Shown piece after piece: positions 18,572-29,957 of a DNA stretch of 64,000 nt (the first letter of the stretch is position 1; every line of letters begins with the position of its first letter). The stretch spans positions 124,001 to 188,000 of the forward strand of contig JBBCHM010000002.1 of NCBI GenBank assembly GCA_037200045.1. The letters are read 5' to 3'. This stretch comes from Rhizomicrobium sp. Its GTDB lineage: Bacteria; Pseudomonadota; Alphaproteobacteria; Micropepsales; Micropepsaceae. The position numbers and the translations under genes were made by a program. A model generated the notes under the pieces. That model saw nothing but the letters and a program-made list of their open reading frames with translations. It had not been told where the DNA came from and searched no databases.

Positions 18572-20757
18572 CAATCCCGCCGCGCGACGATGGCGACCGG
18601 ACGAGCCTGCATCTTCAGCGCCCGGCCGCGGCCGGAGAGGGACGGATTCGTCATGAAGTAAGTATGCGCCGAAAATGCGTCCGGCGACGAGGCCTCCGCG
18701 TCGCGGACATAGGTTCCATCCGCCGCCATGTGCCAGGTCTGGGCCTGGTCCTTCATCAGGGCGACCATGATCTGGTCCAGAACCTGTTGATGGACCGTGG
18801 GGTTTTCGATCGGCACCAGCGCCTCGACCCGGCGGTCCAGGTTGCGCGGCATCCAGTCGGCCGAGGAGATGTAGACCTTGGCCTGGGCCGAGGGCAGGCC
18901 GTGGCCGGCGCCGAAGCAGACGATGCGGCCATGCTCCAGGAAGCGGCCGACGATGCTTTTCACCCGGATATTGTCCGACAGGCCCGGCACGCCCGGGCGC
19001 AGGCAGCAGATGCCGCGGATCACCAGATCGACCTTCACGCCGGCCTGGCTGGCGCTGTAGAGCGCGTCGATCATGTGCGGATCGACCAGGGCGTTGAGCT
19101 TCAGCCAGATCGCGGCGGGGCGGCCGGCCTTGGCGTGCAGCATCTCCTGCTGGATCGCGTCGATCAGCTTTCCGCGCAGGTTGACCGGCGAGACCGCGAT
19201 CTTCTCCAGCGAGGACGGCTCGGCATAGCCGGTGATGTAGTTGAAGAGCTGCGCCGCGTCGCGCCCCAGCGCCGGATCGGCGCTGAACAGCGACAGGTCG
19301 GTGTAGATGCGTGCCGTGTTGGGATGATAGTTGCCGGTGCCGAAATGCACATAGGTGTGGAGCGCCCCGCTCTCGCGCCGCACCACCAGGCTCACCTTGG
19401 CGTGGGTCTTGAGCTCGATGAAGCCGTAGACCACCTGCACGCCGGCGCGTTCCAGATCGCGGGCCCATTTGATGTTGGCCGCCTCGTCGAAGCGGGCTTT
19501 CAGCTCGACCAGCGCGGTGACCGACTTGCCGGCTTCGGCGGCCTCGACCAGCGCCGCGACGATGGGTGAGTCGGAGGAGGTGCGGTAGAGCGTCTGCTTG
19601 ATCGCCACCACGTTGGGATCGGCGGCGGCCTGGCGCACGAACTGCACCACCGCGTCGAAGCTTTCGAACGGATGGTGGACGATGATGTCCTTCTCGCGGA
19701 TGGCGGCGAAGCAGTCGCCGCCATGATCGCGGATGCGCTCGGGGAAACGCGCGACATAGGGCTTGAACTGTAAATCGCGGCGCTCGTCCAGGATCAGCTT
19801 CTGCAGGTCGGAAAGCCCCAGCATGCGGTCGATGATCACGAGGTCGGGCGTGTCGAGATCGAGCTGGTCGATGAGGAATTCGCGCAGATCGTCCGGCATC
19901 GACTTGCCGCATTTCATGTGGATGACGCTGCCGCGGCGGCGCTGCTTCAGCAGCGTCTCGAACAGCAGCATCAGGTCTTCGGCTTCTTCCTCGACTTCCA
20001 CGTCGCTGTCGCGCAGCACGCGGAACACGCCGGCGCCGAGCACCTCATGGCCGGGAAACAGCTTCTGCAGATAGAGCGTCACGACTTTTTCGAGCGGCAG
20101 GAAGCGCACGGCCTTGCCGAAATCGGGCAGGCGGATGAAGCGCTGAAGCTGCGGCGGGATCGGCACCAGCGCGGTGACCGTCTTGCCGTCGCGCGTGCGC
20201 GTCAGCCGCGCCGCCAGCGTGAAGCCGAGATTGGGGATGAAGGGAAAGGGATGCGCCGGATCGATGGCGAGCGGCGTCAGCACGGGGAATATCTGCTCGC
20301 GGAAATGGGCGTCCAGCCAGCCGCGGTCGGCGTCGGTGATCTCGTCGGCCTCGATGACGGCGATGCCGGCCTCGCGCAGCTCGGTGCACATCGGCATCCA
20401 CACCGCCTGCTGGTCCTCGATGAGCTGCTTGGCCATCGCGTCGACTTGGGCGAGCTGCTGCGCCGGCGTCAGCCCGTCGGCCGAGTGGGTGGCGACGCCT
20501 TCCTTCACCATGCCCTTGAGGCCAGCGACGCGGACCATGAAGAACTCGTCGAGGTTGGAGGCCGAGATCGACAGGAACCGCATGCGCTCGAGCAGCGGAT
20601 GGCGCCGGTTGCGCGCCTCTTCCAGCACGCGGCGGTTGAACGCCAGCCAGGACAGCTCGCGGTTGACGAAGCGCTCGGGCGACACGGGATCGATCGCGGG
20701 CGGCAGATGCTCCAGCGCCGGGGCGGGAGGTTCGCTGAGAATCGGGTTCGACATCAA
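18571..20757 (-). CDS. ppk1: Polyphosphate kinase 1
   Basis: PPK1 reversibly makes polyphosphate from ATP. The 728-residue protein has the N-terminal domain opening [20 protein letters not shown], the phospholipase-D-like catalytic halves with HAK (His452 in [14 protein letters not shown]) and a second conserved His in [12 protein letters not shown], and the motif [15 protein letters not shown]. Length is normal. It is followed by ppx with a one-base overlap, and hdaA lies just upstream on the same strand, a conserved alphaproteobacterial order. Confidence 0.97.
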   Translation of the reverse strand: MMSNPILSEPPAPALEHLPPAIDPVSPERFVNRELSWLAFNRRVLEEARNRRHPLLERMRFLSISASNLDEFFMVRVAGLKGMVKEGVATHSADGLTPAQQLAQVDAMAKQLIEDQQAVWMPMCTELREAGIAVIEADEITDADRGWLDAHFREQIFPVLTPLAIDPAHPFPFIPNLGFTLAARLTRTRDGKTVTALVPIPPQLQRFIRLPDFGKAVRFLPLEKVVTLYLQKLFPGHEVLGAGVFRVLRDSDVEVEEEAEDLMLLFETLLKQRRRGSVIHMKCGKSMPDDLREFLIDQLDLDTPDLVIIDRMLGLSDLQKLILDERRDLQFKPYVARFPERIRDHGGDCFAAIREKDIIVHHPFESFDAVVQFVRQAAADPNVVAIKQTLYRTSSDSPIVAALVEAAEAGKSVTALVELKARFDEAANIKWARDLERAGVQVVYGFIELKTHAKVSLVVRRESGALHTYVHFGTGNYHPNTARIYTDLSLFSADPALGRDAAQLFNYITGYAEPSSLEKIAVSPVNLRGKLIDAIQQEMLHAKAGRPAAIWLKLNALVDPHMIDALYSASQAGVKVDLVIRGICCLRPGVPGLSDNIRVKSIVGRFLEHGRIVCFGAGHGLPSAQAKVYISSADWMPRNLDRRVEALVPIENPTVHQQVLDQIMVALMKDQAQTWHMAADGTYVRDAEASSPDAFSAHTYFMTNPSLSGRGRALKMQARPVAIVARRD

Positions 20758-20803
20758 ACGCTTATCCTGTGGCTCGGCAGTTTAGCGCAGGCGCAAGACT
20801 CTG

Positions 20804-21484
20804 TCATGACAGACCGTCCTCGGCGAGCACCTCGCCCACCAGGGCCACGGAAACCGGGCGTTTTTCCGCGAGCGCGCGGGCGTCCGCCCGGGCGACGAAG
20901 TCGCGCACGGCGGCGGGGGAGCGTTCAACGGAGCGCAGGATCCTCATGATCACAGGATCGGGCACAGCGAGTTGCCGGTCCGTGAACAGTTTGCGGGTTA
21001 GTTGGGTCAGCAGCGCCTCGTCCGGCGCCCAGAGCGGGAAGGCAAGCAGCGCCGCGAAGCGGGATTTGAGGTCCGGCAGCGCCGCCGGCCAGGCGGCGGG
21101 CGGCTCGCGACCGGTCAAAAGCAGCGGACCGGGATGGTGGAACAGCGCGAACAGTGCAGCCTCGTTGACGCCGGAATCGACGTCCTCGACCGCGACGGCG
21201 CGGCCCTGTTCGAGCGTGGCGACGAATCCCTCGCTCAGCGTGGCGGCCGGCACGACGAGGGCGCCCGCCGCCTTGGCCCAGGCGCCGACCAGATGGGACT
21301 TGCCCGAACCGGACGGCCCGTAGAGCGCGCCGGCGGGTGCCGTCCAGCGCGGGAAAGAATCGATGAAGGCGACCGCCTCCGCATTCGCCGGCGCGACGAT
21401 GAAATCGGCGCGGCCGAGGGCGGGTTTCGCCGGAAGCGGAAGGGGAAGCTGGGACGGCAAATTTTGAACCCACTCAATTGTCAT
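20804..21484 (-). CDS. hdaA: DnaA regulatory inactivator homologue HdaA
   Basis: The 226-residue protein resembles the AAA+ core of DnaA without its DNA-binding domain. It has a DnaA-like Walker A (YGPSGSGKSHLVGAW), a Walker B region (AVAVEDVDSG) and an arginine-finger area DLKSRFAAL. In Caulobacter, HdaA stimulates DnaA-ATP hydrolysis with the beta clamp; its N-terminus here (EWVQNLPSQLPLPLP) contains the QLPLPLP clamp-binding motif expected for that job. The IS110 element lies directly upstream, so its original promoter region may have been altered. Confidence 0.9.
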   Translation of the reverse strand: MTIEWVQNLPSQLPLPLPAKPALGRADFIVAPANAEAVAFIDSFPRWTAPAGALYGPSGSGKSHLVGAWAKAAGALVVPAATLSEGFVATLEQGRAVAVEDVDSGVNEAALFALFHHPGPLLLTGREPPAAWPAALPDLKSRFAALLAFPLWAPDEALLTQLTRKLFTDRQLAVPDPVIMRILRSVERSPAAVRDFVARADARALAEKRPVSVALVGEVLAEDGLS

Positions 21485-21500
21485 GGCCCGCGAATGCGGG
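21479..21500. repeat. Left fragment of REP-type repeat family B, split by IS110
   Basis: The sequence TGTCATGGCCCGCGAATGCGGG is the first hairpin of a double-hairpin repeat whose other part lies at 22648-22754. Joining the two across the IS110 element gives a contiguous copy matching 26315-26344. The fragment thus marks the left insertion boundary. Confidence 0.8.
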
Positions 21501-21511
21501 TGACTGTGTTG

Positions 21512-22647
<1,136 letters not shown>

Positions 22648-22754
22648 GGCCACCCAGGTGACACCTTGCACAAGCTCGACAAATTCGAGCGCAGCCAAAT
22701 TTGCCGGCACCGACGAGATTTCAACTGGGTGGCCCGCATTCGCGGGCCATGACA
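22648..22754. repeat. Right fragment of REP-type repeat family B, split by IS110
   Basis: This fragment starts GGCCACCCAGGTGACACC and ends with the second hairpin CTGGGTGGCCCGC-ATTC-GCGGGCCATGACA (22725-22754). Together with 21479-21500 it forms one double-hairpin element of about 127 bp. The intervening spacer is longer than in the copy at 26315-26414, so only the hairpins and their edges are conserved. Confidence 0.8.
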
Positions 22755-22762
22755 GTTATATT

Positions 22763-23323
22763 TTATGCCGGCCGGCGGCGCAGCGCGAAGGCGCGCAACA
22801 AAAGCTGGCCATAGGCGAACAACGACGCCACCGCGAAACCCGACGCCGCCACCGCCCCGGTCATCGCCAGCGCCGGCATGTCCACCCGCAGCGTCAGCAG
22901 CAAAAGCATCAGCGCCACATAGCCGACCTGCACCACCGTGTTCGCCTTGCCGATGGCGAGCGGCTCGACCTTCAGCGGCAGCGCCAGCAGCCGCGCCAGC
23001 ACCACGCCCAGCACCACCGCCACGTCGCGCCCGATCACGATGCCCGTCACCCACAGCGGCACCTGGTGCACCAGCGTCAGCGTCACGAAAGAGGCCAGCA
23101 TCAGGAGCTTGTCGGCGGCCGGATCGAGATATTCGCCGAAGCGCGACACCAGCCCGTAGCGGCGCGCCAGGAACCCGTCCAGCGCGTCGCTCGCGCCGGC
23201 GAAGGCGAACACGAACAGCGCCGCCAGATTGCGGTCAAGCAGGATGAGATAGGCGGTCAGCGGCGCCAGCACGGTGCGGAACGCCGTCAGCAGGTTCGGG
23301 ATCTGGCGCAGCAGCCGGGTCAC
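22763..23323 (-). CDS. CDP-alcohol phosphatidyltransferase family protein
   Basis: This 186-residue integral membrane enzyme has the complete CDP-alcohol phosphotransferase motif: Asp46, Asp49-Gly50, Ala53-Arg54, Gly63, Asp67 and Asp71 (SDALDGFLARRYGLVSRFGEYLDPAADK). Such enzymes move a phosphatidyl group from CDP-diacylglycerol to an alcohol, as in PgsA or cardiolipin synthase; the acceptor is not clear. The GTG at 23323 is chosen because it overlaps the upstream stop (GTGA), giving [13 protein letters not shown], the usual start of the family. Confidence 0.9.
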   Translation of the reverse strand: MTRLLRQIPNLLTAFRTVLAPLTAYLILLDRNLAALFVFAFAGASDALDGFLARRYGLVSRFGEYLDPAADKLLMLASFVTLTLVHQVPLWVTGIVIGRDVAVVLGVVLARLLALPLKVEPLAIGKANTVVQVGYVALMLLLLTLRVDMPALAMTGAVAASGFAVASLFAYGQLLLRAFALRRRPA

Positions 23324-24450
23324 GGCGCGGACGCCGTCGTGCTGGGCTTGGGCGGCGGCGCGTAGCCCATCGACCACTGGCCGGCATCGCCGTCCCGGGT
23401 CAGCGCCACGCCGACCGGCACCAGCGCGTCGTGAAGCTGGTCGGTCGAGCCCTGATAGGTCAGGTTGATCCGCACCAGCCCGATGTCCATCGCCACGACC
23501 TGCACCGCGACGACATTGGCGACCAGGCCGAAGGAATTCTGGATCGCCGCCCATTGCTGCAGCGAATCGATGTGCACATCGGCGCTCAGCGTGCCGCGCG
23601 GGCCGAAATCGATCGGCGGCTTCTGCTGGAACATCACCTCGATGGCATGCACCGCGGCGTCGGCGGCGAGCGGATAGGTCTGCGCCGGATTCTTGATCAG
23701 CGGCACGTCGAGCGAGGTCTTGCTCGGCGTCTCCGCCACGCCGATGCGCCGAAGCCAGATCTGGACCTTGCCGGTCATCTTGTCGGTGATCGAGGTGCCG
23801 CCCTGGGTCAGCGGGATGGCGAGCGCCAGCACCGCCTCGGTGGCGTGGATGCGCGCCGCGACGATCTCGACATCGGCCCAGTTGGTGGCGTCGAACTGCA
23901 GCCGGCCCAGCGCCACCACGTCGGGCGCATCCCCGGTCGGCACCGCGAAGGGCACCGAGCTGGCGCCGAAGCGCGGGCTCGAGAAGGCGCTGGTCCAGGG
24001 CGAGGCGCGGTCGAAATTGGGCGCCATCGGGATGAGCAGGATGCGCCGCGCATTGCTCGCCATGCGATAGGCGGGCGAGATTATCGCCATCACCTTGGCG
24101 ACGGCCTCGGGGCTGAAATTGTAGGTGACGTCGGCGACATAGCGGGTGGTCGAGCGCTTCTCGTTGGCCACCGTGAAGCCGCGCGCCAGCCGGCGCAGCG
24201 CCGCGGCGTCGAGCTTGGGCTCCTTGGGCCAGTCGGGCTGCTTGGCGATTCGCTTGAACAGGATGTCCCAGGCCTTGGGCCGGCCCTGGTCGATGGCGAT
24301 GGCCTGGGCGGCGCTGGCGGAGGCCGCCGTCGCGTCCACATGGATGCCGCTGACCGTATAGGTCAGGTCCACCGCCTGGGCGGCGCCGGGCAACAGCAAA
24401 GCAAGGGCCAGCGCCAGGACGGGTGCGAGCCGGTTAAAAGCCTGTGACAT
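23320..24450 (-). CDS. DUF2066 domain exported protein
   Basis: This 376-residue protein starts with a signal peptide ([19 protein letters not shown]). It continues with [41 protein letters not shown] in segments typical of DUF2066. The function of this family is not known; the protein is predicted to be periplasmic. It is consistently found between purM and the CDP-alcohol transferase/hdaA genes in alphaproteobacteria. Its stop overlaps the start of the CDP-alcohol transferase gene by four bases, which couples their translation. It is divergent from purM. Confidence 0.83.
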   Translation of the reverse strand: MSQAFNRLAPVLALALALLLPGAAQAVDLTYTVSGIHVDATAASASAAQAIAIDQGRPKAWDILFKRIAKQPDWPKEPKLDAAALRRLARGFTVANEKRSTTRYVADVTYNFSPEAVAKVMAIISPAYRMASNARRILLIPMAPNFDRASPWTSAFSSPRFGASSVPFAVPTGDAPDVVALGRLQFDATNWADVEIVAARIHATEAVLALAIPLTQGGTSITDKMTGKVQIWLRRIGVAETPSKTSLDVPLIKNPAQTYPLAADAAVHAIEVMFQQKPPIDFGPRGTLSADVHIDSLQQWAAIQNSFGLVANVVAVQVVAMDIGLVRINLTYQGSTDQLHDALVPVGVALTRDGDAGQWSMGYAPPPKPSTTASAP

Positions 24451-24606
24451 TTGGAACCTTGTATAAGCGTCGTGAGTATAAAGGGCGCAGCCTGCCCGCG
24501 AAAGCGCCTCACGGACGCCGAAAAGCGGCAAGACGCGGGCGCCGTTGCTTGCCTGACGCGAGGGGCCATGCGTAAACGGGGCGAAGAGGCGCGAAGCGCG
24601 ATTCCG

Positions 24607-25674
24607 ATGACGAAAATCCGCAACGGACTGACCTACAAGGATGCCGGCGTCGATATCGACGCGGGCGAGGCGCTGGTCGCGCGAATCGCGCCGGCCGCCA
24701 AGGCGACGCGGCGGCCCGGCGCCGACGCCGATCTCGGCGGCTTCGGCGGGCTGTTCGACCTCAAGGCCGCCGGCTTCAAGGACCCGGTCCTGGTCGCCTC
24801 GACCGACGGGGTCGGCACCAAGCTCAAGATCGCCATCGACACGCACCGGCTCGGCGGCATCGGCCAGGATCTGGTCGCGATGTGCGTCAACGACCTCGTG
24901 GTGCAGGGCGCCGAGCCGCTATTCTTCCTCGACTATTACGCGAGCGGCGCCTTGAACGTCGACGACGCGGCGGTGGTGATCGAGGGCATCGCGCGGGCCT
25001 GCAAGGCCTGCGGCTGCGCCCTGATCGGCGGCGAGACGGCGGAGATGCCGGGGCTCTACGCCAAGGGCGATTTCGACCTCGCGGGATTTTCGGTCGGCGC
25101 GGCGGAGCGCGGCCATGTGCTGCCCCATCGGCGCGCGATGAAGCCGGGCGACGTGGTGATCGGGGTGGCGTCCAGCGGCGTACACTCCAACGGCTATTCG
25201 CTGGTGCGGCGCGTGGTCGCCGACGCGGGGCTCGCCTACGACGCGCCGGCGCCGTTCGACGCGAAGCTGTCGCTCGGCGAGGCGCTGCTGGCGCCGACCC
25301 AGCTCTATATCAAGGGCGGGCTGGCCGCGATCCGAGCCGGCGGCGTGAAGGGCTTCGCGCATATCACCGGCGGCGGCATCACCGAGAACCTGCCCCGCGC
25401 CTTGCCCGACGGGCTCGACGCGCAGATCGATCTTGCCGCCTGGACGGCGCCGCCGGTGTTCGGCTGGCTGGCGCGCGCCGCCGGGATCGCGGACGCCGAG
25501 ATGCTGCGCACCTTCAATTGCGGGCTGGGCTTCATGGCGGTCGTGGCGGAGGAATCCTCCGGCCATGTCATCGACGCCTTCCAGGAGGCCGGCGAGAAGG
25601 CCTGGCGCGTCGGCGCCCTGGTGCAAGGCGAGGGCGAGGCGAAGGTGGTGTATCGCGGGTCGCTGAAGCTGTGA
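24607..25674 (+). CDS. purM: Phosphoribosylformylglycinamidine cyclo-ligase
   Basis: PurM closes the imidazole ring to form AIR in purine synthesis. The 355-residue protein has the hallmarks [55 protein letters not shown] and GGETAEMPG. The ATG at 24607 gives the standard start; the frame is open further upstream without coding features. Its stop overlaps the GTG of purN by four bases. Confidence 0.97.
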   Translation: MTKIRNGLTYKDAGVDIDAGEALVARIAPAAKATRRPGADADLGGFGGLFDLKAAGFKDPVLVASTDGVGTKLKIAIDTHRLGGIGQDLVAMCVNDLVVQGAEPLFFLDYYASGALNVDDAAVVIEGIARACKACGCALIGGETAEMPGLYAKGDFDLAGFSVGAAERGHVLPHRRAMKPGDVVIGVASSGVHSNGYSLVRRVVADAGLAYDAPAPFDAKLSLGEALLAPTQLYIKGGLAAIRAGGVKGFAHITGGGITENLPRALPDGLDAQIDLAAWTAPPVFGWLARAAGIADAEMLRTFNCGLGFMAVVAEESSGHVIDAFQEAGEKAWRVGALVQGEGEAKVVYRGSLKL

Positions 25675-26282
25675 GCGCAAAGAAGCGCGTCGCCATCCTG
25701 ATCTCCGGCCGGGGCTCGAACATGGCCGCGCTGATCGCGGCGGCGAAGGCGTCGGATTATCCGGCCGAGATCGCGCTGGTGTTCTCCAATGTCGAGACGG
25801 CCGGCGGGCTCGAAACCGCGCGCGCGGCCGGCATCGCGACCAAGGTCGTCTCGCACAAGCGGTTCGCTTCGCGCGAGGACTTCGACGCGGCCATCGACGC
25901 GGCGCTGGCGGAAGCGCGGATCGATCTGGTCTGCGAGGCCGGCTTCATGCGCATCCATTCCGAGGGCTTCGTGCGCAAATGGGAAGGCGCGATCCTCAAT
26001 ATCCATCCCTCGCTGCTGCCGGCGTTCAAAGGCGTGAAGGTGCACGAACAGGCGCTCGCCGCCGGCGTGAGGATCTCCGGCTGCACGGTGCATTTCCTGG
26101 TGCCGGAGCTCGACGCCGGACCGATCATCGCCCAGGCGGCGGTGCCGGTGCTGCAAGGCGACACGCCCGACACGTTGGCGGCGCGCGTGCTGGAACAGGA
26201 ACACAAGCTCTATCCCGAGGCGCTGAAGCTGGTGGCGGAGGGCAAGGTTGTGCTGCGCGACGGCCGCGCGGTGTTCCTCTAA
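25671..26282 (+). CDS. purN: Phosphoribosylglycinamide formyltransferase
   Basis: PurN transfers a formyl group from 10-formyl-THF to GAR. The 203-residue protein has the N-terminal [14 protein letters not shown], the catalytic Asn-His-Asp set in [14 protein letters not shown] and the [15 protein letters not shown] region. It starts with GTG at 25671, overlapping the purM stop as GTGA, so the two are translationally coupled in the usual purMN order. Confidence 0.96.
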   Translation: MSAKKRVAILISGRGSNMAALIAAAKASDYPAEIALVFSNVETAGGLETARAAGIATKVVSHKRFASREDFDAAIDAALAEARIDLVCEAGFMRIHSEGFVRKWEGAILNIHPSLLPAFKGVKVHEQALAAGVRISGCTVHFLVPELDAGPIIAQAAVPVLQGDTPDTLAARVLEQEHKLYPEALKLVAEGKVVLRDGRAVFL

Positions 26283-26314
26283 GGTCTTAGCCCAATTGAA
26301 ATTCAAAAAATCGG

Positions 26315-26414
26315 TGTCATGGCCCGCAACAGCGGGCCATCCAGGTGACGCCGCCCATTGCCTGCAGCAGTTTCCGCGCTTCAACTGGATGGCCCGCATT
26401 CGCGGGCCATGACA
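26315..26414. repeat. REP-type double-hairpin repeat, family B intact copy
   Basis: Two hairpins, TGTCATGGCCCGC-AACA-GCGGGCCATCCAG (26315-26344) and its inverse (26385-26414), face each other across a 40-bp spacer. The whole element is therefore a large inverted repeat of small palindromes, like a REPIN or BIME. It lies between the convergent ends of purN and the SDR gene. It is the unoccupied equivalent of the IS110 target at 21479-22754. Confidence 0.85.
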
Positions 26415-26435
26415 ATTTTCTATTATCGATTGACG

Positions 26436-27275
26436 TTAGCCGACACCCGCGAGCTTCGCCGATACATCCCATAGCCGCTTCGCGTCGGCGTCGTTTTGCG
26501 CGGCGGCGGTCGGCGTGGCGGGCTTGCACTTGTAGTAATAGCCGCCGGTTTTGCCTTCGACCTGCGGCGAGCTCGCGAGGTAGATAATGGTCTGCGCGCC
26601 CTTCTCCGGCGAGATGCCGAACGCCATCACGGCGCGGTGCACGAGGCGCATGAAGCCGCTCTTGACGTTGTTCTTTCCGAAATTGCTGCCGACGAAGCCC
26701 GGATGAAGGCAGTTCGCGGTGATGCCGGTGCCGGCGAGACGCTTCGCCAGCTCGCGCGTGAACAGGATGTTGCAGAGCTTGGAATTCGCATAGGCGCGGC
26801 CGAGATTGTACTTCTTCTCGAGCTGCAGGTCGTCGAAATCGAGCTTGCCGGGCTTGTGCGCGTCGGAGGCGGTCGAGACGATGCGCGCCCCGGCCTTCAT
26901 GTTGGGAAGCAGGATGTTCGTCACCACGAAATAGGCCATGTGGTTGGTGGCGAAGGTCATCTCCAAACCGTCGACGCTCACCTGGTGCGAGAAGAACACC
27001 GCGCCGGCATTGTTGATCAGCACGTCGATCCTGGGCTCGGCGGCGGCGATCTCGGTCGCGACGCGCTTCATCTCGGCGATGGAGGACAAATCCGCCAGAT
27101 GCACCGTGTGCGCGGCGGCGCGATTGGCGGCCTTCAGCTTGGCGAGCGTCGCGTCGGCGCGGGCCCGGTCGCGCGCCACCAGGACGATGCGGGCGCCCTG
27201 CTCCGCCAGGCGGATCGCGGCGACCTCGCCGATGCCCGAGGTGCCGCCGGTGACGACGACCGTTTTGCCCTGCAT
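26436..27275 (-). CDS. Short-chain dehydrogenase/reductase (SDR)
   Basis: This 279-residue Rossmann-fold oxidoreductase has the cofactor motif VTGGTSGIGE (residues 8-17), NNAG (INNAGAVFFS), the catalytic Ser in IVSTASDAHKPG and the YxxxK pair in RAYANSKLCNILF. Its overall shape resembles the retinol dehydrogenase/WW-domain oxidoreductase-like SDRs, including LAKRLAGTGITANCLHPGFV. NADP is the likely cofactor because an Arg-rich segment follows the second strand. The substrate is unknown. It stands alone between a repeat and the small membrane protein. Confidence 0.88.
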   Translation of the reverse strand: MQGKTVVVTGGTSGIGEVAAIRLAEQGARIVLVARDRARADATLAKLKAANRAAAHTVHLADLSSIAEMKRVATEIAAAEPRIDVLINNAGAVFFSHQVSVDGLEMTFATNHMAYFVVTNILLPNMKAGARIVSTASDAHKPGKLDFDDLQLEKKYNLGRAYANSKLCNILFTRELAKRLAGTGITANCLHPGFVGSNFGKNNVKSGFMRLVHRAVMAFGISPEKGAQTIIYLASSPQVEGKTGGYYYKCKPATPTAAAQNDADAKRLWDVSAKLAGVG

Positions 27276-27335
27276 GTGCGCTGTCTCCCTGAGCGGAAGA
27301 CAGGCTAGCGCCTGACCGGCGGCTTGTCGCGCGGC

Positions 27336-27503
27336 TTAGAGAATAAGTTTGCCGACCACGATGCCGATCAGGAAGGTCGAGATCAGCGCGGTCATCGGCC
27401 GCTCCCGGACGAACCGGATCACGGCGTCCTTGCTTTCGTCGATGACTTCATAGGCCTCGTCTTCGAGGTCTTTGGCGAGATCGGCAGCGGAATCAATGGA
27501 CAT
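27336..27503 (-). CDS. Small C-terminally anchored membrane protein (DUF883/ElaB-like)
   Basis: The 55-residue protein has an acidic helix (SAADLAKDLEDEAYEVIDES), then Arg-Glu-Arg-Pro and a final hydrophobic helix (TALISTFLIGIVVGKLIL). This matches the layout of ElaB/YqjD/DUF883 proteins, some of which tether ribosomes to the membrane. The ATG at 27503 is chosen; the frame is open 13 codons further up. It stands just downstream of ndk on the same strand. The similarity is one of pattern only. Confidence 0.6.
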   Translation of the reverse strand: MSIDSAADLAKDLEDEAYEVIDESKDAVIRFVRERPMTALISTFLIGIVVGKLIL

Positions 27504-27560
27504 GACAGCCCTCACGAGTTTGGACGTAAAGGAACGCGGCACGCCGACATTGGCTGCCTG

Positions 27561-27983
27561 TCAGGGGACGATATCGAGCCCCGAGAAGAAGAAGGCGATT
27601 TCCTGCGCCGCGGTCTCGGGCGCGTCGGAGCCGTGGACCGAATTGGCCTCGATCGATTCGGCGAAGTCCTTGCGGATCGTGCCGGCGGCGGCGTTGGCCG
27701 GATTGGTCGCGCCCATCACTTCGCGGTTCTTGGCGATGGCGTTCGGGCCTTCCAGAACCTGCACCACGACCGGGCCCGAGGTCATGAACTTGACGAGGCT
27801 GGCGAAGAACGGCCGCTCGCGGTGGACGCCGTAGAAGGCTTCCGCCTGGGCCTGGGAAAGCTGGATGCGGCGCGACGCGATGACGCGAAGGCCGGCCTTC
27901 TCGAAGCGGTCGACGATGGCGCCGGTGAGGTTCCGGCGCGTCGCGTCCGGCTTGATGATGGAAAGGGTGCGCTCGACGGCCAT
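27561..27983 (-). CDS. ndk: Nucleoside diphosphate kinase
   Basis: Ndk balances nucleoside triphosphate pools by phosphate transfer from ATP through a phospho-histidine. The 140-residue protein begins [17 protein letters not shown] and has the active-site His in [16 protein letters not shown], the usual signature. Length is normal. It is divergent from the ABC-F gene; ndk near pepA-holC and an ABC-F gene is a common alphaproteobacterial arrangement. Confidence 0.97.
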   Translation of the reverse strand: MAVERTLSIIKPDATRRNLTGAIVDRFEKAGLRVIASRRIQLSQAQAEAFYGVHRERPFFASLVKFMTSGPVVVQVLEGPNAIAKNREVMGATNPANAAAGTIRKDFAESIEANSVHGSDAPETAAQEIAFFFSGLDIVP

Positions 27984-28028
27984 GGACGTCTCCGGGATGC
28001 GTGAAATCGCGGGCCTTATGCCGTGGGA

Positions 28029-28056
28029 TTGGCTGGGGCGCAAGCCGTGCTATACG
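28029..28056 (+). promoter_or_regulatory. Candidate sigma-70 promoter of the ABC-F gene
   Basis: TTGGCT (28029-28034) and TATACG (28051-28056) are separated by 16 bp. Transcription would start about 28062-28064, almost at the ATG at 28066, and there is no Shine-Dalgarno sequence before that ATG. A leaderless or near-leaderless mRNA is therefore possible. Confidence 0.45.
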
Positions 28057-28065
28057 CCCGCCGCC

Positions 28066-29949
28066 ATGCTGAGCATCGACAACCTCATCGTCCGCATCGC
28101 GGGCCGCGAAATCCTGGACGGGGCGACCGCCAGCCTCCCCGCCGGGCGGCGCGTCGGCCTCGTCGGACGCAACGGCGCGGGCAAATCGACGCTGCTGAAG
28201 GTGATCCTCGGCCAGCTCCATCCCGACGACGGGGCGGTGAGCTGGCCGAGCGCCTGGCGCATCGGCGCGGTGGCCCAGGAGGCGCCGGGCACCCAGGTCA
28301 GCCTGATCGACACCGTGCTCGCCGCCGACCCCGAGCGCACCCGCCTGCTGCACGAGGCCGAGCACGAGGCCGACGCGCACAAGCTCGGCGACATCTATCA
28401 CCGGCTCGACGCCATCGACGCCTATACCGCGCCGGCGCGGGCGGCGGAGATCCTGGCCGGCCTCGGCTTCTCGGCCGCCGACCAGCTTCGTCCGTGCGCG
28501 GAGTTCTCCGGCGGCTGGCGCATGCGCGTGGCGCTCGCCGCGATCCTGTTCTCGGCGCCCGACCTGCTCCTGCTCGACGAGCCGACCAATTATCTCGACC
28601 TCGAAGGCGTGATGTGGCTGGAGAACTTCCTGTTGCGCTATCGCGGCACGGTGCTGATCGTCAGCCACGACCGCGACCTGCTCAACACCGCCGCCGAGTT
28701 CATCCTGCATCTCGATCACGGCAAGCTGAAGCTCTACACCGGCAATTACGACACCTTCGTCGACACCCGCGCGCTGCAGCGCGCCCTCGACGTCGCGGCG
28801 CAGAAGAAGCAGGAGACGCGACGCGCCCACCTGCAAAGCTTCGTCGACCGCTTCCGCGCCAAGGCGACCAAGGCGCGCCAGGCGCAGAGCCGCATGAAGA
28901 TGATCGCCAAGATGGAGCGCATCGACATTCCGCTCGACGAGCATGTCGCGCCGATCCGCCTGCCCAAGGCGGTCGAGGCGGCGCCGCCGCTGATCACGAT
29001 GGATCGCGTCAGCGTCGGCTACGAGCCGGGCAAGCCGATCCTGAGCAAGATCTCGCTACGCTTCGATCCCGACGACCGCATCGCGCTGCTCGGCAAGAAC
29101 GGCAACGGCAAATCGACGCTGGCCAAGCTCCTGGCCGAGAAGCTCGAACCCATGGCGGGCGAGATCGTGCGCTCGCGCAAGATGATCCCCGGCTATTTCG
29201 CGCAGCACCAGTTGGAAGAACTTCAGGGCGGCATCACCCCGATCCAGACGCTGCAGAATTTGCGCCCCAGGCTGACGGTGCAGGAGGTGCGCACCCAGCT
29301 CGGCGGCTTCGGCTTCTCCGCCAACAAGCAGTTGACGCTGGTCGGCAATCTCTCCGGCGGCGAGCGGGCGCGGCTGATGCTGGCGCTGGCGACGCTCGAC
29401 AAGCCGAACCTGCTCATCCTCGACGAGCCGACCAACCATCTGGACATCGACGCGCGCGGCGAGTTGCTCTCCGCCCTGAACGATTTCGACGGCGCGGTGG
29501 TGCTGGTCAGCCATGACCGCCGCCTGCTCGAAGCGACCGCCGACCGGCTGATCCTCGTCGCCAACGGCGAGGTCCATCCGTTCGAGGGCGACCTGGACGA
29601 CTACCGCCGCTTCCTGCTGGCGGACACGCCGGCGCCGGAAGCCGTGGCGGTGCAGGCCGCGCCGGCCAAGTCGAAGGACGAGCAGCGCCGCGAGGCGGCG
29701 GAGCGCCGCCGCCAGCTCAAGCCGCTCAAGGACAAGGTGGACGCGGCCGAGCACCAGATCGCCGAGCTGAACGGCGAACTGGCGAAGCTGGACAAGGCGC
29801 TCAGCGATCCTTTGCTCTTCACCCGCGATCCGGCCAAGGGCAAGGCGGTTTCCAAGAAGCGCGCCGACGCCGCGAAGAAGCTCGCCGATGTCGAGGCCCG
29901 CTGGCTGAAGATGCAGGAAGAATACGAAGCGGCGCTGGCGGAGGCTTAA
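28066..29949 (+). CDS. ABC-F family ATP-binding protein (Uup/EttA type)
   Basis: This 627-residue protein has two ABC domains on one chain and no membrane segment. Walker A motifs are GRNGAGKSTLL (about residue 34) and GKNGNGKSTLAKLL; the second signature and Walker B read LSGGERARLMLALATL...LLILDEPTNHLD. A long interdomain linker (about residues 245-310, rich in Lys/Arg/Gln) and a C-terminal coiled coil (about residues 545-625) are present. ABC-F proteins act on ribosomes, relieving stalls or gating elongation. The C-terminal coiled coil favours a Uup-like role over EttA. Confidence 0.92.
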   Translation: MLSIDNLIVRIAGREILDGATASLPAGRRVGLVGRNGAGKSTLLKVILGQLHPDDGAVSWPSAWRIGAVAQEAPGTQVSLIDTVLAADPERTRLLHEAEHEADAHKLGDIYHRLDAIDAYTAPARAAEILAGLGFSAADQLRPCAEFSGGWRMRVALAAILFSAPDLLLLDEPTNYLDLEGVMWLENFLLRYRGTVLIVSHDRDLLNTAAEFILHLDHGKLKLYTGNYDTFVDTRALQRALDVAAQKKQETRRAHLQSFVDRFRAKATKARQAQSRMKMIAKMERIDIPLDEHVAPIRLPKAVEAAPPLITMDRVSVGYEPGKPILSKISLRFDPDDRIALLGKNGNGKSTLAKLLAEKLEPMAGEIVRSRKMIPGYFAQHQLEELQGGITPIQTLQNLRPRLTVQEVRTQLGGFGFSANKQLTLVGNLSGGERARLMLALATLDKPNLLILDEPTNHLDIDARGELLSALNDFDGAVVLVSHDRRLLEATADRLILVANGEVHPFEGDLDDYRRFLLADTPAPEAVAVQAAPAKSKDEQRREAAERRRQLKPLKDKVDAAEHQIAELNGELAKLDKALSDPLLFTRDPAKGKAVSKKRADAAKKLADVEARWLKMQEEYEAALAEA

Positions 29950-29957
29950 AGCCCGCG

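Noticed and set aside
17042-19912. Single 956-codon frame spanning ppx and part of ppk
   Set aside because: The part upstream of 18571 is an out-of-frame reading of ppk1; the real ppx starts at 18571.
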